Source: Fulvimarina pelagi HTCC2506
GTDB taxonomy: Bacteria > Pseudomonadota > Alphaproteobacteria > Rhizobiales > Rhizobiaceae
NCBI RefSeq assembly: GCF_000153705.1
Contig: NZ_DS022272.1
Span: 2,802,798-2,866,797 of the forward strand
Reading direction: 5' to 3'
Length of the DNA: 64,000 nt
The stretch's first letter is position 1, and each line of letters begins with the position of its first letter. Shown here piece by piece: positions 28,112 to 37,991 of the stretch. Position numbers and translations under genes: made by a program. The notes under the pieces were generated by a model. It was not told the DNA's origin. It did not search any database and saw only the letters and a list, made by a program, of their open reading frames with translations.

Positions 28112-28357
28112 TCAAGCAGTGAAGAGTGCTTTCTTGTCGGTTTCATTCGGCGCAAGCAATTTGGCAGGGGCCCGGATCTCGCTGCGGATTACGACCTCGA
28201 AATCATGCATTTGGTCGAGAAACTCTAAGATCTTCGTCGCCATAGCCGACTTATCTTCCGCGCCGGGCTTCGCCAGCTCGAGATGGGCCATCTGGTAGTC
28301 CTCTATGAGGCGTCCGATGTCGTCAGACCAAATGTCGAAGCTCGCGCGAATTCGCAT
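28112..28357 (-). CDS. Small hypothetical protein or gene fragment
   Basis: An 81-residue frame, charged and mostly helical in appearance (MRIRASFDIWSDDIGRLIED ... KILEFLDQMHDFEVVIRSEI), with no signal peptide or motif I can name. It is next to the proline racemase remnant. It may be the end of a larger gene that has been lost, because it starts without a good ribosome binding site and the flanks are eroded. Confidence 0.35.
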   Translation of the reverse strand: MRIRASFDIWSDDIGRLIEDYQMAHLELAKPGAEDKSAMATKILEFLDQMHDFEVVIRSEIRAPAKLLAPNETDKKALFTA

Positions 28358-28637
28358 GATCGATCAGAAACGCGCCCGAGACCGCGGGGCTTTCCATCGC
28401 GCTTAGGAAAAGCACACCGAAATCGTTGCCGTCGCCGGCTATCGCGCGCTGGCCTCGCTTCTTTGCTCAGTGGGTTGCCAGAGACGCGAGTGGGCTCAGT
28501 GTTGCCTAAAGCGGCCGCATTCGCCGCCTCATTGACGGATCGCGGCGACCCTTTTCGCTAATCACTGGAACAGGTCCAGCTTCTGTGCAGAAGCGCAACA
28601 GTTCGAGAACTACCCGTATTCCGGGCTTGATAGAATC

Positions 28638-28652
28638 TGATAATTTTAGTCA
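28638..28652 (+). promoter_or_regulatory. RirA iron-responsive operator (IRO) motif
   Basis: TGA-TAATTTTAG-TCA, an exact match to the TGA-N9-TCA IRO consensus described for RirA targets in rhizobia. It lies 71 bases before the TonB-dependent receptor start, in a proximal promoter position, and a rirA gene follows the receptor. Repression under iron sufficiency is expected. Confidence 0.7.
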
Positions 28653-28723
28653 TGTTTTTTGAGCTGCGATCCAGACCGAAGAGCGATGGCGCGGCCCCTG
28701 TTTCGAGTTGAGAGAGAAAACCG

Positions 28724-30766
28724 ATGATCGATCCCAAAGCGACGGCGCGTTTGCGTCGCGCGCTCCTTCTGACCGTCACGCCACTGTTCGGGTTGCTCGC
28801 CGGGCCGGCATACGGCCAATCCGCGACCGGCGATCCCGGCGCTATCCTTCTGGATACCGTCGTCGTCGAGGCCGGCGGGGAAGGAACCGACGAGACGGGC
28901 GAGATCGCCGACGTCTCCGAGGGCAACACCATCGCGGTGATCGACTATACCGAGATCCAGGAATTGCGTCCGGGTTCGGTCCAGGAACTCTTCCGCCGCG
29001 AGTCGGCGGTCGCTGTCGGCGGAACCAGCACGTTCAACCAGAAGGTCTACGTCCACGGCATTGAGGAAACCAATTTGGCTGTGACAATCGACGGGTCGCG
29101 GCAGAACAACAAGATCTTCCATCACAACGCAACGAACGTGATCGATCCGCGCCTCCTGAAGGTCGCAAGGGTCGATGCCGGGGTCGCGGCTGCCGATGCC
29201 GGACCGGGCGCGATCGCAGGTTCTATCGCCTACGAAACGGTCGATACCGGTGACCTGCTTGAGGAGGGACGCAACATCGGCGGCTACGTCGAAGGCCGCT
29301 ACGACACCAACAGCGAGACGGTGAACACCTATGGCAGCCTTTACGGGCGTGCGAACGGCTTCGAAGCGCTCGGTTTCCTCAACTGGGCGGAAGGCGACGA
29401 CTACGAGGACGGCAATGGCGACATCGTCGACTATACCGGCGTCGACCTGATCAGCGGGCTTGGCAAGGTCGCCTATGAGAGCCTGTCTGGCGATCGTGTC
29501 GAACTCAGCTACGAGCGCGTCAAGGACGACGGTGTCCGGCCATACCGCGCCAATATCGGCGCAGTCATCGGCGGCCGTCCGGTCCCGGAGTCGCGGACCT
29601 ACGACATCGACCGGCAGAACGTCGTTCTATCCTACGAGAATACCCTGGCGACCGGCTATTGGGATCCGGAGATCACGCTCGCCTATTCCAAGACCGATCT
29701 GGAGACGACCGAGCAAGATCCTTTCACCGGCCGGGATATCGTCTACGAGGCGAGCACCGACAGCCTGAACGGCACGATCGCCAACGAATTTCACGTGTCA
29801 CTCGGCACGATCAAGGTCGGCGTCGACGCCTATAGCGACACCGCGGACTTCGCGAGCGAGACCGATCGCTACCGGACCGAAGAATCGGCCGACAATTTCG
29901 GCGGCTTCGTACAGGCCCGGCTCCGTCCGATCGATCCGCTTCTCGTCTCGTTCGGCGGACGCGTCGATCACCAGATCTTCACCGGCGTCGACGGCATGGA
30001 TCAGGAAAACACGGGCGCGAGCGGCAATATCTCGCTCGAATACGACCTGACCGAGTTCTTCCGTCTGAAGGGCGGCTATTCGAACACATTCGGCGGGATC
30101 GCGCTTGCAGAGAACTTCATCCAGAACCCGGACTGGATCTACACCGACATCGAAACCGTACGCGGAGAGAACGTCTTCGCCGGCTTCGGCGTGAACCATC
30201 TCGGCTTCACCTTCGACGCCCAGATTTTCCGCACGGAGATCGACAACGGCCGGACGCCGAGTTTCGCCGATCCGAACGCCACCGCCGACTTCCTCAGCAC
30301 CGGCTACGATGTCGCGCTCGGCTACGACTGGGTGACGGGCAATGTCCGCGGTACCTTCACCAGCATCGATACGGAAGTCGACGGAGCGCCGGCCGATTCG
30401 TTTCTCGGCACCTACTTCACCGTGCCCGTCGGCGAACTCTTCACGGTCGCGGCCGTGCAGCGGTTCGATACTTACGGCCTGACGCTCGGCGCGGATGCGC
30501 AGATCGCGCTCAGCGAAGACGCACCGACCAACGACCCGACGAATCCGGATCTGGCGGACAGTTCGCTGGACGGCTACACGGTCGTCAACGCCTTCCTGGA
30601 ATACACCCCGCCGAGCTTCAAGAATGTCAGCTTCCGGGCCGAAGTCGACAACATCTTCGACGAAGCCTATGCGGAACGCGGCACCTACGGCCAGGAGTTC
30701 ACGACCGTCGAGCCACTCCTGAGCCCCGGGCGTTCGTTCGGTTTCTCGACCCGGGTCACGTTCTGA
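28724..30766 (+). CDS. TonB-dependent outer-membrane receptor, probably iron-related
   Basis: A 680-residue outer-membrane receptor. It has a signal peptide at about 1-31 (LLLTVTPLFGLLAGPAYGQ). A TonB box-like stretch near LLDTVVVEAGGE precedes a plug domain (ELRPGSVQELFRRESAVAVGG, VYVHGIEETNLAVTIDG, VDAGVAAADAGPGAIAGSIA). A 22-strand-type barrel follows, with VDNIFDEAYAERGTYGQEF near the end and a terminal Phe (STRVTF). The ligand is unknown. An IRO motif upstream and rirA downstream point to an iron compound such as a siderophore or haem. No ABC importer or TonB gene is beside it, so it must use partners elsewhere. A strong terminator follows. Confidence 0.9.
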   Translation: MIDPKATARLRRALLLTVTPLFGLLAGPAYGQSATGDPGAILLDTVVVEAGGEGTDETGEIADVSEGNTIAVIDYTEIQELRPGSVQELFRRESAVAVGGTSTFNQKVYVHGIEETNLAVTIDGSRQNNKIFHHNATNVIDPRLLKVARVDAGVAAADAGPGAIAGSIAYETVDTGDLLEEGRNIGGYVEGRYDTNSETVNTYGSLYGRANGFEALGFLNWAEGDDYEDGNGDIVDYTGVDLISGLGKVAYESLSGDRVELSYERVKDDGVRPYRANIGAVIGGRPVPESRTYDIDRQNVVLSYENTLATGYWDPEITLAYSKTDLETTEQDPFTGRDIVYEASTDSLNGTIANEFHVSLGTIKVGVDAYSDTADFASETDRYRTEESADNFGGFVQARLRPIDPLLVSFGGRVDHQIFTGVDGMDQENTGASGNISLEYDLTEFFRLKGGYSNTFGGIALAENFIQNPDWIYTDIETVRGENVFAGFGVNHLGFTFDAQIFRTEIDNGRTPSFADPNATADFLSTGYDVALGYDWVTGNVRGTFTSIDTEVDGAPADSFLGTYFTVPVGELFTVAAVQRFDTYGLTLGADAQIALSEDAPTNDPTNPDLADSSLDGYTVVNAFLEYTPPSFKNVSFRAEVDNIFDEAYAERGTYGQEFTTVEPLLSPGRSFGFSTRVTF

Positions 30767-30802
30767 CGAGAAGGCGACCCGGCTGACACTCCAGTCGGCC
30801 CG

Positions 30803-30840
30803 GCCCGGTCCATCCGACATTCGGATGGGCCGGGCTTGTT
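30803..30840 (+). terminator. Rho-independent terminator after the TonB-dependent receptor
   Basis: A 15-bp stem (GCCCGGTCCATCCGA at 30803-30817 pairing with 30821-30835, one T-G wobble) with a CAT loop, followed by TTGTT. It separates the receptor transcript from rirA, 36 bases after the receptor stop. Confidence 0.85.
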
Positions 30841-30997
30841 GCATCTGGGCGATGCGTGCCGCCGTCGAGAGGAGAAAAAAGGACGTAGAAGTGCGTTTCG
30901 CTCACTTCGTCCGGACGGGACATCCCGGCGCCCCTTCCCATTACGTTGGAGGCATTCTAAATTGGACTTCGAAGCTCTTGTTCAGACGGGACGGTCC

Positions 30998-31447
30998 ATG
31001 CGCCTCACGCGACAGACGAACTATGCGATCCGGATCCTCATGTATCTGGCGGTCAACAAGGATCGTCTGAGCCGACTAGGCGAGATCGCGAAGGCCTATT
31101 CCGCGCCCGAACCTTTCATGTTCAAGATCCTCAATCCTCTCGTCTCCGCCGGCTTGGTGGAAACGGTGAGAGGCCGCAACGGCGGCATCCGGCTGGCGCG
31201 GGAGGCCACGCGCATCAACCTGCGCGAAGTGGTGGAGCTGACGGAAGAAAGCTTCCAGATGGCCGAATGCTTTGAAACCGGAGCGGATTGCCCACTGATC
31301 TTCAGTTGCGAACTCAACGCCGCCCTCCGCCAGGCGCTGGAAGCGTTCCTCTCGACGCTAGGCCGCTATTCGTTGGAGGACCTGACGAAGAACAAGGGCT
31401 ATCTCCACCGGACCCTTGGCATCGAGAAGGCCGATGCGGCGGCCTGA
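30998..31447 (+). CDS. rirA: Rrf2-family iron regulator RirA
   Basis: A 149-residue Rrf2-family transcription factor. The N-terminal winged helix (MRLTRQTNYAIRILMYLAVN ... ETVRGRNGGIRLA) closely follows the RirA pattern. Three cysteines, Cys91, Cys98 and Cys104 (AECFETGADC, FSCELN), would bind an Fe-S cluster. RirA is the main iron-sufficiency repressor of many Hyphomicrobiales and binds IRO motifs. The ATG at 30998 gives the conserved N-terminus; longer upstream frames are not needed. One residue fewer lies between the first two cysteines than I remember for other RirA proteins, so a paralogous Rrf2 regulator remains possible. Confidence 0.85.
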   Translation: MRLTRQTNYAIRILMYLAVNKDRLSRLGEIAKAYSAPEPFMFKILNPLVSAGLVETVRGRNGGIRLAREATRINLREVVELTEESFQMAECFETGADCPLIFSCELNAALRQALEAFLSTLGRYSLEDLTKNKGYLHRTLGIEKADAAA

Positions 31448-31538
31448 CGCTTGAGTTGATTGGTGCAGCGTCTTGCAATCGCCGAATGCGATCTCGACTT
31501 TCACTTCGGACTGAAACCGACCAGGTCGATGAGAAATC

Positions 31539-31853
31539 GTGACGTCAACGCCCGTGAATGCCAAATCCACCGAGCTGAGTTCTGAAGAAACCGATCTTTG
31601 GGCGCGAGCGCCGAGCCCTTGTATCGACGTTTGCAAATACAAACGTAGGGGCCGTTGCATCGGCTGCTCGATGACCAAGCTCGAAAAGCAGGCGTTTCCT
31701 GAAAACGGCGGTCCTCAGCAGAAAAAGGCCTTCATCGAGACGCTGATCGCCAATCTCGAGGAGATCGGACGGAACCCGGCGTTCTGGGCTTACACTTATC
31801 GCCATAAATGCGAGCGCGAGGGCGTGCCATGTCCGATCACGATCGAGAAATAA
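31539..31853 (+). CDS. DUF1289 family protein
   Basis: A 104-residue protein with the DUF1289 cysteine pattern SPCIDVCKY...GRCIGCSMTKLEK (four cysteines in about 25 residues), likely a metal or Fe-S site. Two further cysteines occur near the C-terminus (HKCEREGVPCP). The function of the family is not known. The apparent start is GTG at 31539. It follows rirA by about 90 bases on the same strand and may share its transcript. Confidence 0.75.
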   Translation: MTSTPVNAKSTELSSEETDLWARAPSPCIDVCKYKRRGRCIGCSMTKLEKQAFPENGGPQQKKAFIETLIANLEEIGRNPAFWAYTYRHKCEREGVPCPITIEK

Positions 31854-32121
31854 CGGGTTCCTGCAGATCGTAGAGGCCGCTGCCCTCTGAGTTTCTTCTA
31901 CGCCAGAAACAAGAAGTTGCCGGTCGGCAGCCGTCCCGGACACCGCATCAACTGCGCGGTTGATCTCTGACCATCCTGCAGGGCGACAGGAAGACCGGTG
32001 ATTTCAGCTGGGGTATGAAAGGCGGGCAGGATACCATCCAGCGCGGTACGTACCGTCTTCAAAGCATTGGCCTCTAAACGCTCAAGGCGATATCCCACGA
32101 GAATGGAGCTAATTTCGTAGA

Positions 32122-32343
32122 ATGTTCGATACCTCCAGCCCTTGGTTGAGACCGCTCTGGCGGCGGCTCCTGATAACCTGCCTCACCTTGGCGTGGGGCG
32201 TTTTCGAGGCGGTAAACGGCAACACATTCTGGGCACTCCTGTTTTTGGGATCTGGCGCCTGGCTCGCCTGGGCTCTGCACATCACGTACGATCCGAACGC
32301 CGGTCCGCCAAATCAGAAAACAACGGAAAAAGACGAAATCTGA
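32122..32343 (+). CDS. Small membrane protein, hypothetical
   Basis: A 73-residue protein with two adjacent hydrophobic segments (about residues 15-32, LLITCLTLAWGVFEAVN, and 36-53, FWALLFLGSGAWLAWAL) and a charged, hydrophilic tail ending EKDEI. No family could be named. It is a free-standing gene between the DUF1289 gene and the macroglobulin gene. Base 31854-32121 before it shows no other gene. Confidence 0.55.
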   Translation: MFDTSSPWLRPLWRRLLITCLTLAWGVFEAVNGNTFWALLFLGSGAWLAWALHITYDPNAGPPNQKTTEKDEI

Positions 32344-32483
32344 GCCGTCTTCAGCTGAAGACTGCTATCACTCGTCCGATCGTCCAGACGCCGTGCGCCC
32401 AACCGATTCGGGCTCGGCTATCTTACGTTAGGTTCGATGTTTCGGTATGCTCTTCCTTGTTCTTCGATCGGGAGGCGATGGCG

Positions 32484-35400
32484 ATGCGCTCGGGTAGCTT
32501 TCTCTTCGCTTTGGTCATGCTGGCGGCGATCCTTACCAGCGGCCCACCCGCTTCCGCTCAGGAGACGCCGGATCGCCGGGTGATCGTGACGGAGGGGGCC
32601 GATTATTTCGGCGCCGACTACGATATCCTCCAGGATGTCGATCTCGACCTCTGCACCGCCGCCTGCGTGGGCGATCAGCAGTGCAAGGCCTTTACCCTCA
32701 ACACGCGCTCGAACTGGTGCTTCCTGAAATCCGAAGCCGGCGAATTGCGTACGGTCGAAGGCGCCGTCTCGGGCAAGCTGGTCGAGGCCGCCGCCGTCAG
32801 CGAAGCGGACGTTTCGGCGCGCGAGGCCGATCTCGCCTTCGTCGAGCGCTCCGAGATCGACGCGGCCCGGCGTCTGCGTCTCTCGCTGGCCGGCTCCGAT
32901 CCGCATATGGATGCCGTCGGCCTTTCGGCGGCCGAGCTGATCGACCGGGCGCGCAATGCGGTCGACCGCCCGAAGGCGATCGCCGACTATCGCGAGGCCC
33001 TGAAGCGTGCGCCTCTCGACGCGAGCGCCTGGGCTTCGCTGGCAGGCGAAGCCATCCGTCACGAGCCGCAGGACTGGCAGGAGCGTCAGGAAAACCAAGA
33101 GCTGAGGCGCGATGCGGCGATCAACGCCTATCTGACGGCGCCAGACCCCGAAAGAAGCGCGAAGGCCCTCGATCTTCTGGCGCAGGCCTATGAGGGCGCG
33201 CAGAACTGGCGCGCGGCGATCAGGACTTATCGCGAGAGTCTCGCGCTGGCATCGAGCGCATCGACCCGCAACCGCCTCGACGCCGTTCTCGCCGAGCACG
33301 GTTTCCGCATCACCGGCAACAGCGTCGACAACAATGCCGCAAGCCCGCGCATCTGCCTCGAATTTTCCGATCCGCTCTCGGCGAAGCTGACGCGATCGGA
33401 AAATGTCGGCGACTATCTGATGATCGAGGGTGGAGACACGCTGCCCGTCACCGCCAGCGGCGCGCAGATCTGCGTCGACGGCGTAAAGCACGGCGAGCGC
33501 TACCGGATCGTCGCGCGTCCGGCGATCGAATCCGAGGACGGCGAAACCCTCCGCAAGTCGGTCGAGACAAGCGTCTACGTGCGCGACCGCGATCCTTTCG
33601 CCCGGTTCGAGACGCGGGCCTATGTGCTGCCGCGCGGCGGGGAGGCGCAGATTCCGGTGGTCACCGTCAACACCGACGAGATCGAAGCGCGGCTCCAGCG
33701 GATCGGCGAGCGGGCGCTGACCCGGGTGACCGCCGACGCGCAGTTCCTGCGCCAACTCGCCAACTACCAGATCGACACCATCGCCGACGAAACCGGCGAG
33801 GACGTCTGGTCGGGCACGGTGGCAGTCCAGTCGCAGACCAACGAGGAGGTGACGACCGCCATCCCGGTTTCGGCCATGGTCGATGACCTCAAGCCTGGCG
33901 TCTATGTGCTGTCGGCATTGCCGAAGAACGTGAAAAGCGAGCCGGATGCCCGTGCGACGCAGTGGTTCGTGGTGAGCGATCTCGGCCTCACGACCATTGC
34001 CGCCGAAACGGGCTTCCACGTCGTCGCACGGTCCCTCGGAACGGCCGAACCGGCAGCAGGGATCGCTCTTAAGCTCGTCGCGCAGAACAATCAGATCCTC
34101 GGTGAGGCCGTGACGGACGGGGCCGGCCATGCGCGCTTCGCCAAGGGTCTGATCGCCGGAACCGGAGGTGATCGCCCGGCGCTTCTGACGGCGGCAAGGC
34201 CTGCTTCCGGCGATGAAAGGGAGGATTTCGTCTTCCTCGACATGACGCAGTCGGCCTTCGATCTCACGGACCGCGGCGTCGACGGGCGCGCGCCGGCCGG
34301 ACCGGTGGACGTCTTCGTCACGCCCGATCGCGGCATCTACCGGACAGGGGAGATCGCCCATTTCACCGGCTTGATGCGCGACTCGAAGGGCGCCGCGCTG
34401 GAACGACTATCCTTGACCGCCATCGCCACTCGCCCCGACGGTGTCGAGCACGAGCGTATGCAGGTGCGCGATCAGGGCGCGGGCGGCTTCGTCTACGATC
34501 TCGCCGTACCGGACGGCGCCATGCGCGGGCTTTGGAAGGTCGGGCTCTACACCGATCCCAAGACGACCGCGCTTGCCGAGACCAGCGTTCTCGTCGAGGA
34601 TTTCCTGCCCGAGAAGATCGACTTCGAACTGGCAAGCGAAGCGTTAGCCTTCGATCCGATGAGCCCCGCTCCGGTCTTGATCGATGCCCGCTACCTGTTC
34701 GGCGCGCCGGCGAGCGATCTGAGCGTCGGCGGCGAGGCGGTGCTGACTTCGTCGAACGCGCTCTCCGCCTATCCAGGCTACGTCTTCGGCCTTGCGGGCG
34801 ACGAGCCCACCGTGCTGCGCCTTCCCTTTGAGGAAGCGACCACCGATGCCGACGGGAAGGCAGAGCTGAATCTCGCGAGCTTCGATCCGCCCTCCACCAC
34901 CAAACCGCTTTCGGCGAGCCTCGTCGCGCGGGTGATCAATACCGACGGCCGTCCGGTCGAGCGCGACATGGACCTGCCCGTCGCCGGCGCGTCGGCGCGG
35001 CTCGGGATCAAGCCGCGCTTCGACGAGACCGTTCCCAACGATGCCGAGGCCGGCTTCGATGTGATCGCGGTCGATGCGGAGAACCGGCGGACGGAAGCCT
35101 CGTCCGTTCGATGGACGCTCAACCGGGTCGAGACCGATTTCCAGTGGTACATGTCGGACGGCCGCTGGAACTACGAGCCCATCGAGCGGTCGTTCCGCGT
35201 GGCGGACGGCGAGGCCGAGATTTCAGCCGACGACCCGCTTTCCCTAAACCTTCCGGTCGCCTGGGGGCAGTATGAACTAACGGTGACCGACGCTTCGGGT
35301 ACGGCACTCCCGGCGAGCGTCAACTTCGACGCGGGCTGGGCGATCGCTTCGACCTCGCTCGACACGCCCGAAGCCGCGCGGGTTCTTCTCGACAAGCCGT

Positions 35401-37991
35401 CCTACGAGGTCGGCGATACGGCGAAAGTCCATATCGAGCCGCGCTTTGCCGGTAAGGCCGAAATCCTCGTCATGGACGAGCGCGTGATCGCCCGCACCAC
35501 CGCCGAGATCGCTGCCGACGGCGGCGACGTGACGCTCGACGTCACCGAGGACTGGGGCGCCGGCGCCTATGTGATGGCGATCGTCTACCGGCCGATGGAC
35601 CTTGCGGCCAAGCGCATGCCGGGCCGCGCGATCGGCCTCGCGCACGCCAAGGTCGAGCCCGGCAAACGGGCGCTCGACGTTACCCTCGGCGCGCCAGACG
35701 AGATCGAACCCCGCCGCACGGTGGCCATCGACGTGGCGGTGGACGGCATCGCCGAGGGCGAGACCGCCTATCTCACGGTCGCGGCCGTCGATACCGGCAT
35801 CCTCAACATCACCGGTTTCGAGCCGCCGTCGCTGTCCGACTACTATTTCGGCAAGCGCCGCCTCGGTGCGGAGGTGCGCGATCTCTATTCCAAGCTGATC
35901 GACCGCATGCAGGGCGCGCCGGGTGCGGTTCGCTCCGGCGGCGATGCCAGCGGCGGCTATGAAACGCCCCCGCCGATGGACGAGCTCGTCTCGCTGTTTT
36001 CCGGCCTCGTCGAGGTCGCCCCCGACGGGAAGGCGAAGGTTGATTTCGACGTGCCGGACTTCGACGGCGAACTGACCGTGATGGCGCTCGCCTGGACGAA
36101 GTCCGGCGTCGGCGAGGCGAACATGACGATCACCGTCCGCGATCCGGTCGTGATGACGGTGAGCCGACCGCTCTTCCTCGCGCCGGGCGATCTCTCGCGG
36201 ATCGCGGTGGACGTGACCCATGGAGAGGGACCGACCGGCGTGGTGAAGCTCGGTCTCGAAGGCGGCGGTGATATCGTCCGCCTCGGCATGTCCGATGGCA
36301 AGGCGATCTCGAAACAGGAGGTCGAACTGGCCGAGGGTGAGCGCAAGCGCATCTCGGTGCCGATTCGTGCCGGCGAGATCGGCACGGCGGAATTCATGCT
36401 GACCGCCGAATTGCCCGGCGGCGATCGGCTGGAGAAGCGCTTCGCCCTCGATGTCCGCTCGAACGCGCCCGAAGAGGTCGACAAGAGCCGCGTCACGCTC
36501 GCCGCCAATGGCGGCGGTCTCTCGCTCGACCGCAACCTCTTCGCCGATTTCGCGCCCGGCACGGCTTCGGCGACGGTCAGCATCACGGGCGCGGCGGAGT
36601 TCGACGTTGCCGGCGTCGTCCGCGCGCTCGATCTCTATCCCTATGACTGCACCGAGCAGATCACCAGCCGGGCGATGCCGCTCGTCTACCTCGATGCGAC
36701 AATTCTCGCGGCCGGTCTCGGCCGGACGGAGGACGTGAAGGAACGCGTCGATGCGGCGATTTCCGGCGTCCTCGCCAATCAGGCTTCGAACGGCGGCTTC
36801 GGCCTCTGGAGCCCCGGCAGCGGCGACCTCTGGCTCGATTCCTACGTCACCGACTTCCTGACCCGCGCCAGGGAGGCGGGCTATACGGTGCCGGACGAGG
36901 CGTTCACGCTTGCCCTCGACAACCTTCGCAACAACCTCGCCTATCTGCCGGACAAGCCGGACTTCGGGCCAGTCGCCTATGCCTATTACGTGCTCGCACG
37001 AAACGGCCGGGCGGCGGTCGGCGATCTGCGCTATTTCGCCGACAACGAGCTGACGAACTTCCCGGCCCTCGCCAAGGGCCAGATGGCCGCCGCGCTCGCC
37101 TTCTACGGCGACCGGACGCGGGCCGAGACCGTCTTCCGCGCCGCAATCGAGGACGCGACCGACGCCGCGCCAAATACGGCCCGCTATTCGACCTATGGCT
37201 CCACCCTGCGCGACGGCGCGGCCGTGCTGACGCTCGGCCTCGAATCCGGCGTCGATGGGTTCGACGTCTCGCCGCTGGTGCGGCAGGTGAACGCCGGACG
37301 GCTCACCCAGCACTATACGAGCACGCAGGAAGACGCCTGGTCGCTCCTTGCCGCGCACGCGCTTCTCGATCGCGAGCCGCCGCGCCTGACGGTGGCGGGC
37401 CGCAATGTCGACGGCCCCTTCGCCGAGACCTACCAAGCTCGCGATCTGATGCGCGGTCTCGACGTTGCCAATCGCGGCGCCCAACCGATCACGGCTGAAG
37501 TCACTCTTCGCGGCACGCCGATCGTCGCACCGGGTGCATCGGTCGACGGCTACGAGATCAGGCGCACCGCCTATACGCTGGAGGGGGAACCGGCCAATCC
37601 CGCGGAGATCGGCCAGGGCGAGCGGCTCGTCTTCGTCGTCGAGGTGACGCCGATCGATCAGGGGCCCGCGCGCCTGATGATCGACGACCCGCTTCCCGCC
37701 GGCTTCGAGATCGACAATCCGTCCATCCTGCGCGGCGGCGATGTCGCGGCGCTCGATTGGCTGGATGTCACGGACAGGGCGGAGCACACAGAGTTCCGCG
37801 CCGACCGCTTCCTCGCCGCGGTCGACCAGGGCGAGGACGACACTGCGGTTCGCCGCTTCGCATACATTGTCCGCGCCGTCTCGCCAGGCGAATTCGTTCA
37901 TCCGGCGGCGCTAGTCCAGAACATGTACGATCCCAGCCGGCGCGGAGGGACGGACGAAACCCGCATCTCCGTCGTCGGACCGCTTCGGTGA
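32484..37991 (+). CDS. Bacterial alpha-2-macroglobulin-like protein (YfhM/ECAM type) with PAN domain
   Basis: A very large periplasmic protein of about 1835 residues thought to trap proteases and protect the cell wall. It has a signal peptide (LFALVMLAAILTSGPPASAQ), then a Cys-rich PAN/Apple-like domain (DLCTAACVGDQQCKAFTLNT ... WCFLKS). A helical repeat region and many macroglobulin beta domains follow, including the VDVFVTPDRGIYRTGEIAHF block. Further on are the A2M block PDFDGELTVMALAW and a thioester motif CTEQ at about Cys1389 (YPYDCTEQ). The start at 32484 is preferred because GGAGG lies eight bases upstream; an ATG at 32478 is the alternative. It overlaps pbpC by GTGA, a pairing widely seen in bacteria. 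Confidence 0.92.
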   Translation: MRSGSFLFALVMLAAILTSGPPASAQETPDRRVIVTEGADYFGADYDILQDVDLDLCTAACVGDQQCKAFTLNTRSNWCFLKSEAGELRTVEGAVSGKLVEAAAVSEADVSAREADLAFVERSEIDAARRLRLSLAGSDPHMDAVGLSAAELIDRARNAVDRPKAIADYREALKRAPLDASAWASLAGEAIRHEPQDWQERQENQELRRDAAINAYLTAPDPERSAKALDLLAQAYEGAQNWRAAIRTYRESLALASSASTRNRLDAVLAEHGFRITGNSVDNNAASPRICLEFSDPLSAKLTRSENVGDYLMIEGGDTLPVTASGAQICVDGVKHGERYRIVARPAIESEDGETLRKSVETSVYVRDRDPFARFETRAYVLPRGGEAQIPVVTVNTDEIEARLQRIGERALTRVTADAQFLRQLANYQIDTIADETGEDVWSGTVAVQSQTNEEVTTAIPVSAMVDDLKPGVYVLSALPKNVKSEPDARATQWFVVSDLGLTTIAAETGFHVVARSLGTAEPAAGIALKLVAQNNQILGEAVTDGAGHARFAKGLIAGTGGDRPALLTAARPASGDEREDFVFLDMTQSAFDLTDRGVDGRAPAGPVDVFVTPDRGIYRTGEIAHFTGLMRDSKGAALERLSLTAIATRPDGVEHERMQVRDQGAGGFVYDLAVPDGAMRGLWKVGLYTDPKTTALAETSVLVEDFLPEKIDFELASEALAFDPMSPAPVLIDARYLFGAPASDLSVGGEAVLTSSNALSAYPGYVFGLAGDEPTVLRLPFEEATTDADGKAELNLASFDPPSTTKPLSASLVARVINTDGRPVERDMDLPVAGASARLGIKPRFDETVPNDAEAGFDVIAVDAENRRTEASSVRWTLNRVETDFQWYMSDGRWNYEPIERSFRVADGEAEISADDPLSLNLPVAWGQYELTVTDASGTALPASVNFDAGWAIASTSLDTPEAARVLLDKPSYEVGDTAKVHIEPRFAGKAEILVMDERVIARTTAEIAADGGDVTLDVTEDWGAGAYVMAIVYRPMDLAAKRMPGRAIGLAHAKVEPGKRALDVTLGAPDEIEPRRTVAIDVAVDGIAEGETAYLTVAAVDTGILNITGFEPPSLSDYYFGKRRLGAEVRDLYSKLIDRMQGAPGAVRSGGDASGGYETPPPMDELVSLFSGLVEVAPDGKAKVDFDVPDFDGELTVMALAWTKSGVGEANMTITVRDPVVMTVSRPLFLAPGDLSRIAVDVTHGEGPTGVVKLGLEGGGDIVRLGMSDGKAISKQEVELAEGERKRISVPIRAGEIGTAEFMLTAELPGGDRLEKRFALDVRSNAPEEVDKSRVTLAANGGGLSLDRNLFADFAPGTASATVSITGAAEFDVAGVVRALDLYPYDCTEQITSRAMPLVYLDATILAAGLGRTEDVKERVDAAISGVLANQASNGGFGLWSPGSGDLWLDSYVTDFLTRAREAGYTVPDEAFTLALDNLRNNLAYLPDKPDFGPVAYAYYVLARNGRAAVGDLRYFADNELTNFPALAKGQMAAALAFYGDRTRAETVFRAAIEDATDAAPNTARYSTYGSTLRDGAAVLTLGLESGVDGFDVSPLVRQVNAGRLTQHYTSTQEDAWSLLAAHALLDREPPRLTVAGRNVDGPFAETYQARDLMRGLDVANRGAQPITAEVTLRGTPIVAPGASVDGYEIRRTAYTLEGEPANPAEIGQGERLVFVVEVTPIDQGPARLMIDDPLPAGFEIDNPSILRGGDVAALDWLDVTDRAEHTEFRADRFLAAVDQGEDDTAVRRFAYIVRAVSPGEFVHPAALVQNMYDPSRRGGTDETRISVVGPLR

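Noticed and set aside
36640-36665. A true complement-type CGEQ thioester in the macroglobulin
   Set aside because: The motif is CTEQ, which fits the looser C-x-E-Q pattern of bacterial proteins; calling it complement-like would overstate it.
35277-37901. An 874-residue minus-strand frame inside the macroglobulin gene
   Set aside because: Very long but purely antisense to a well supported gene; charged repeat-like composition results from codon bias.
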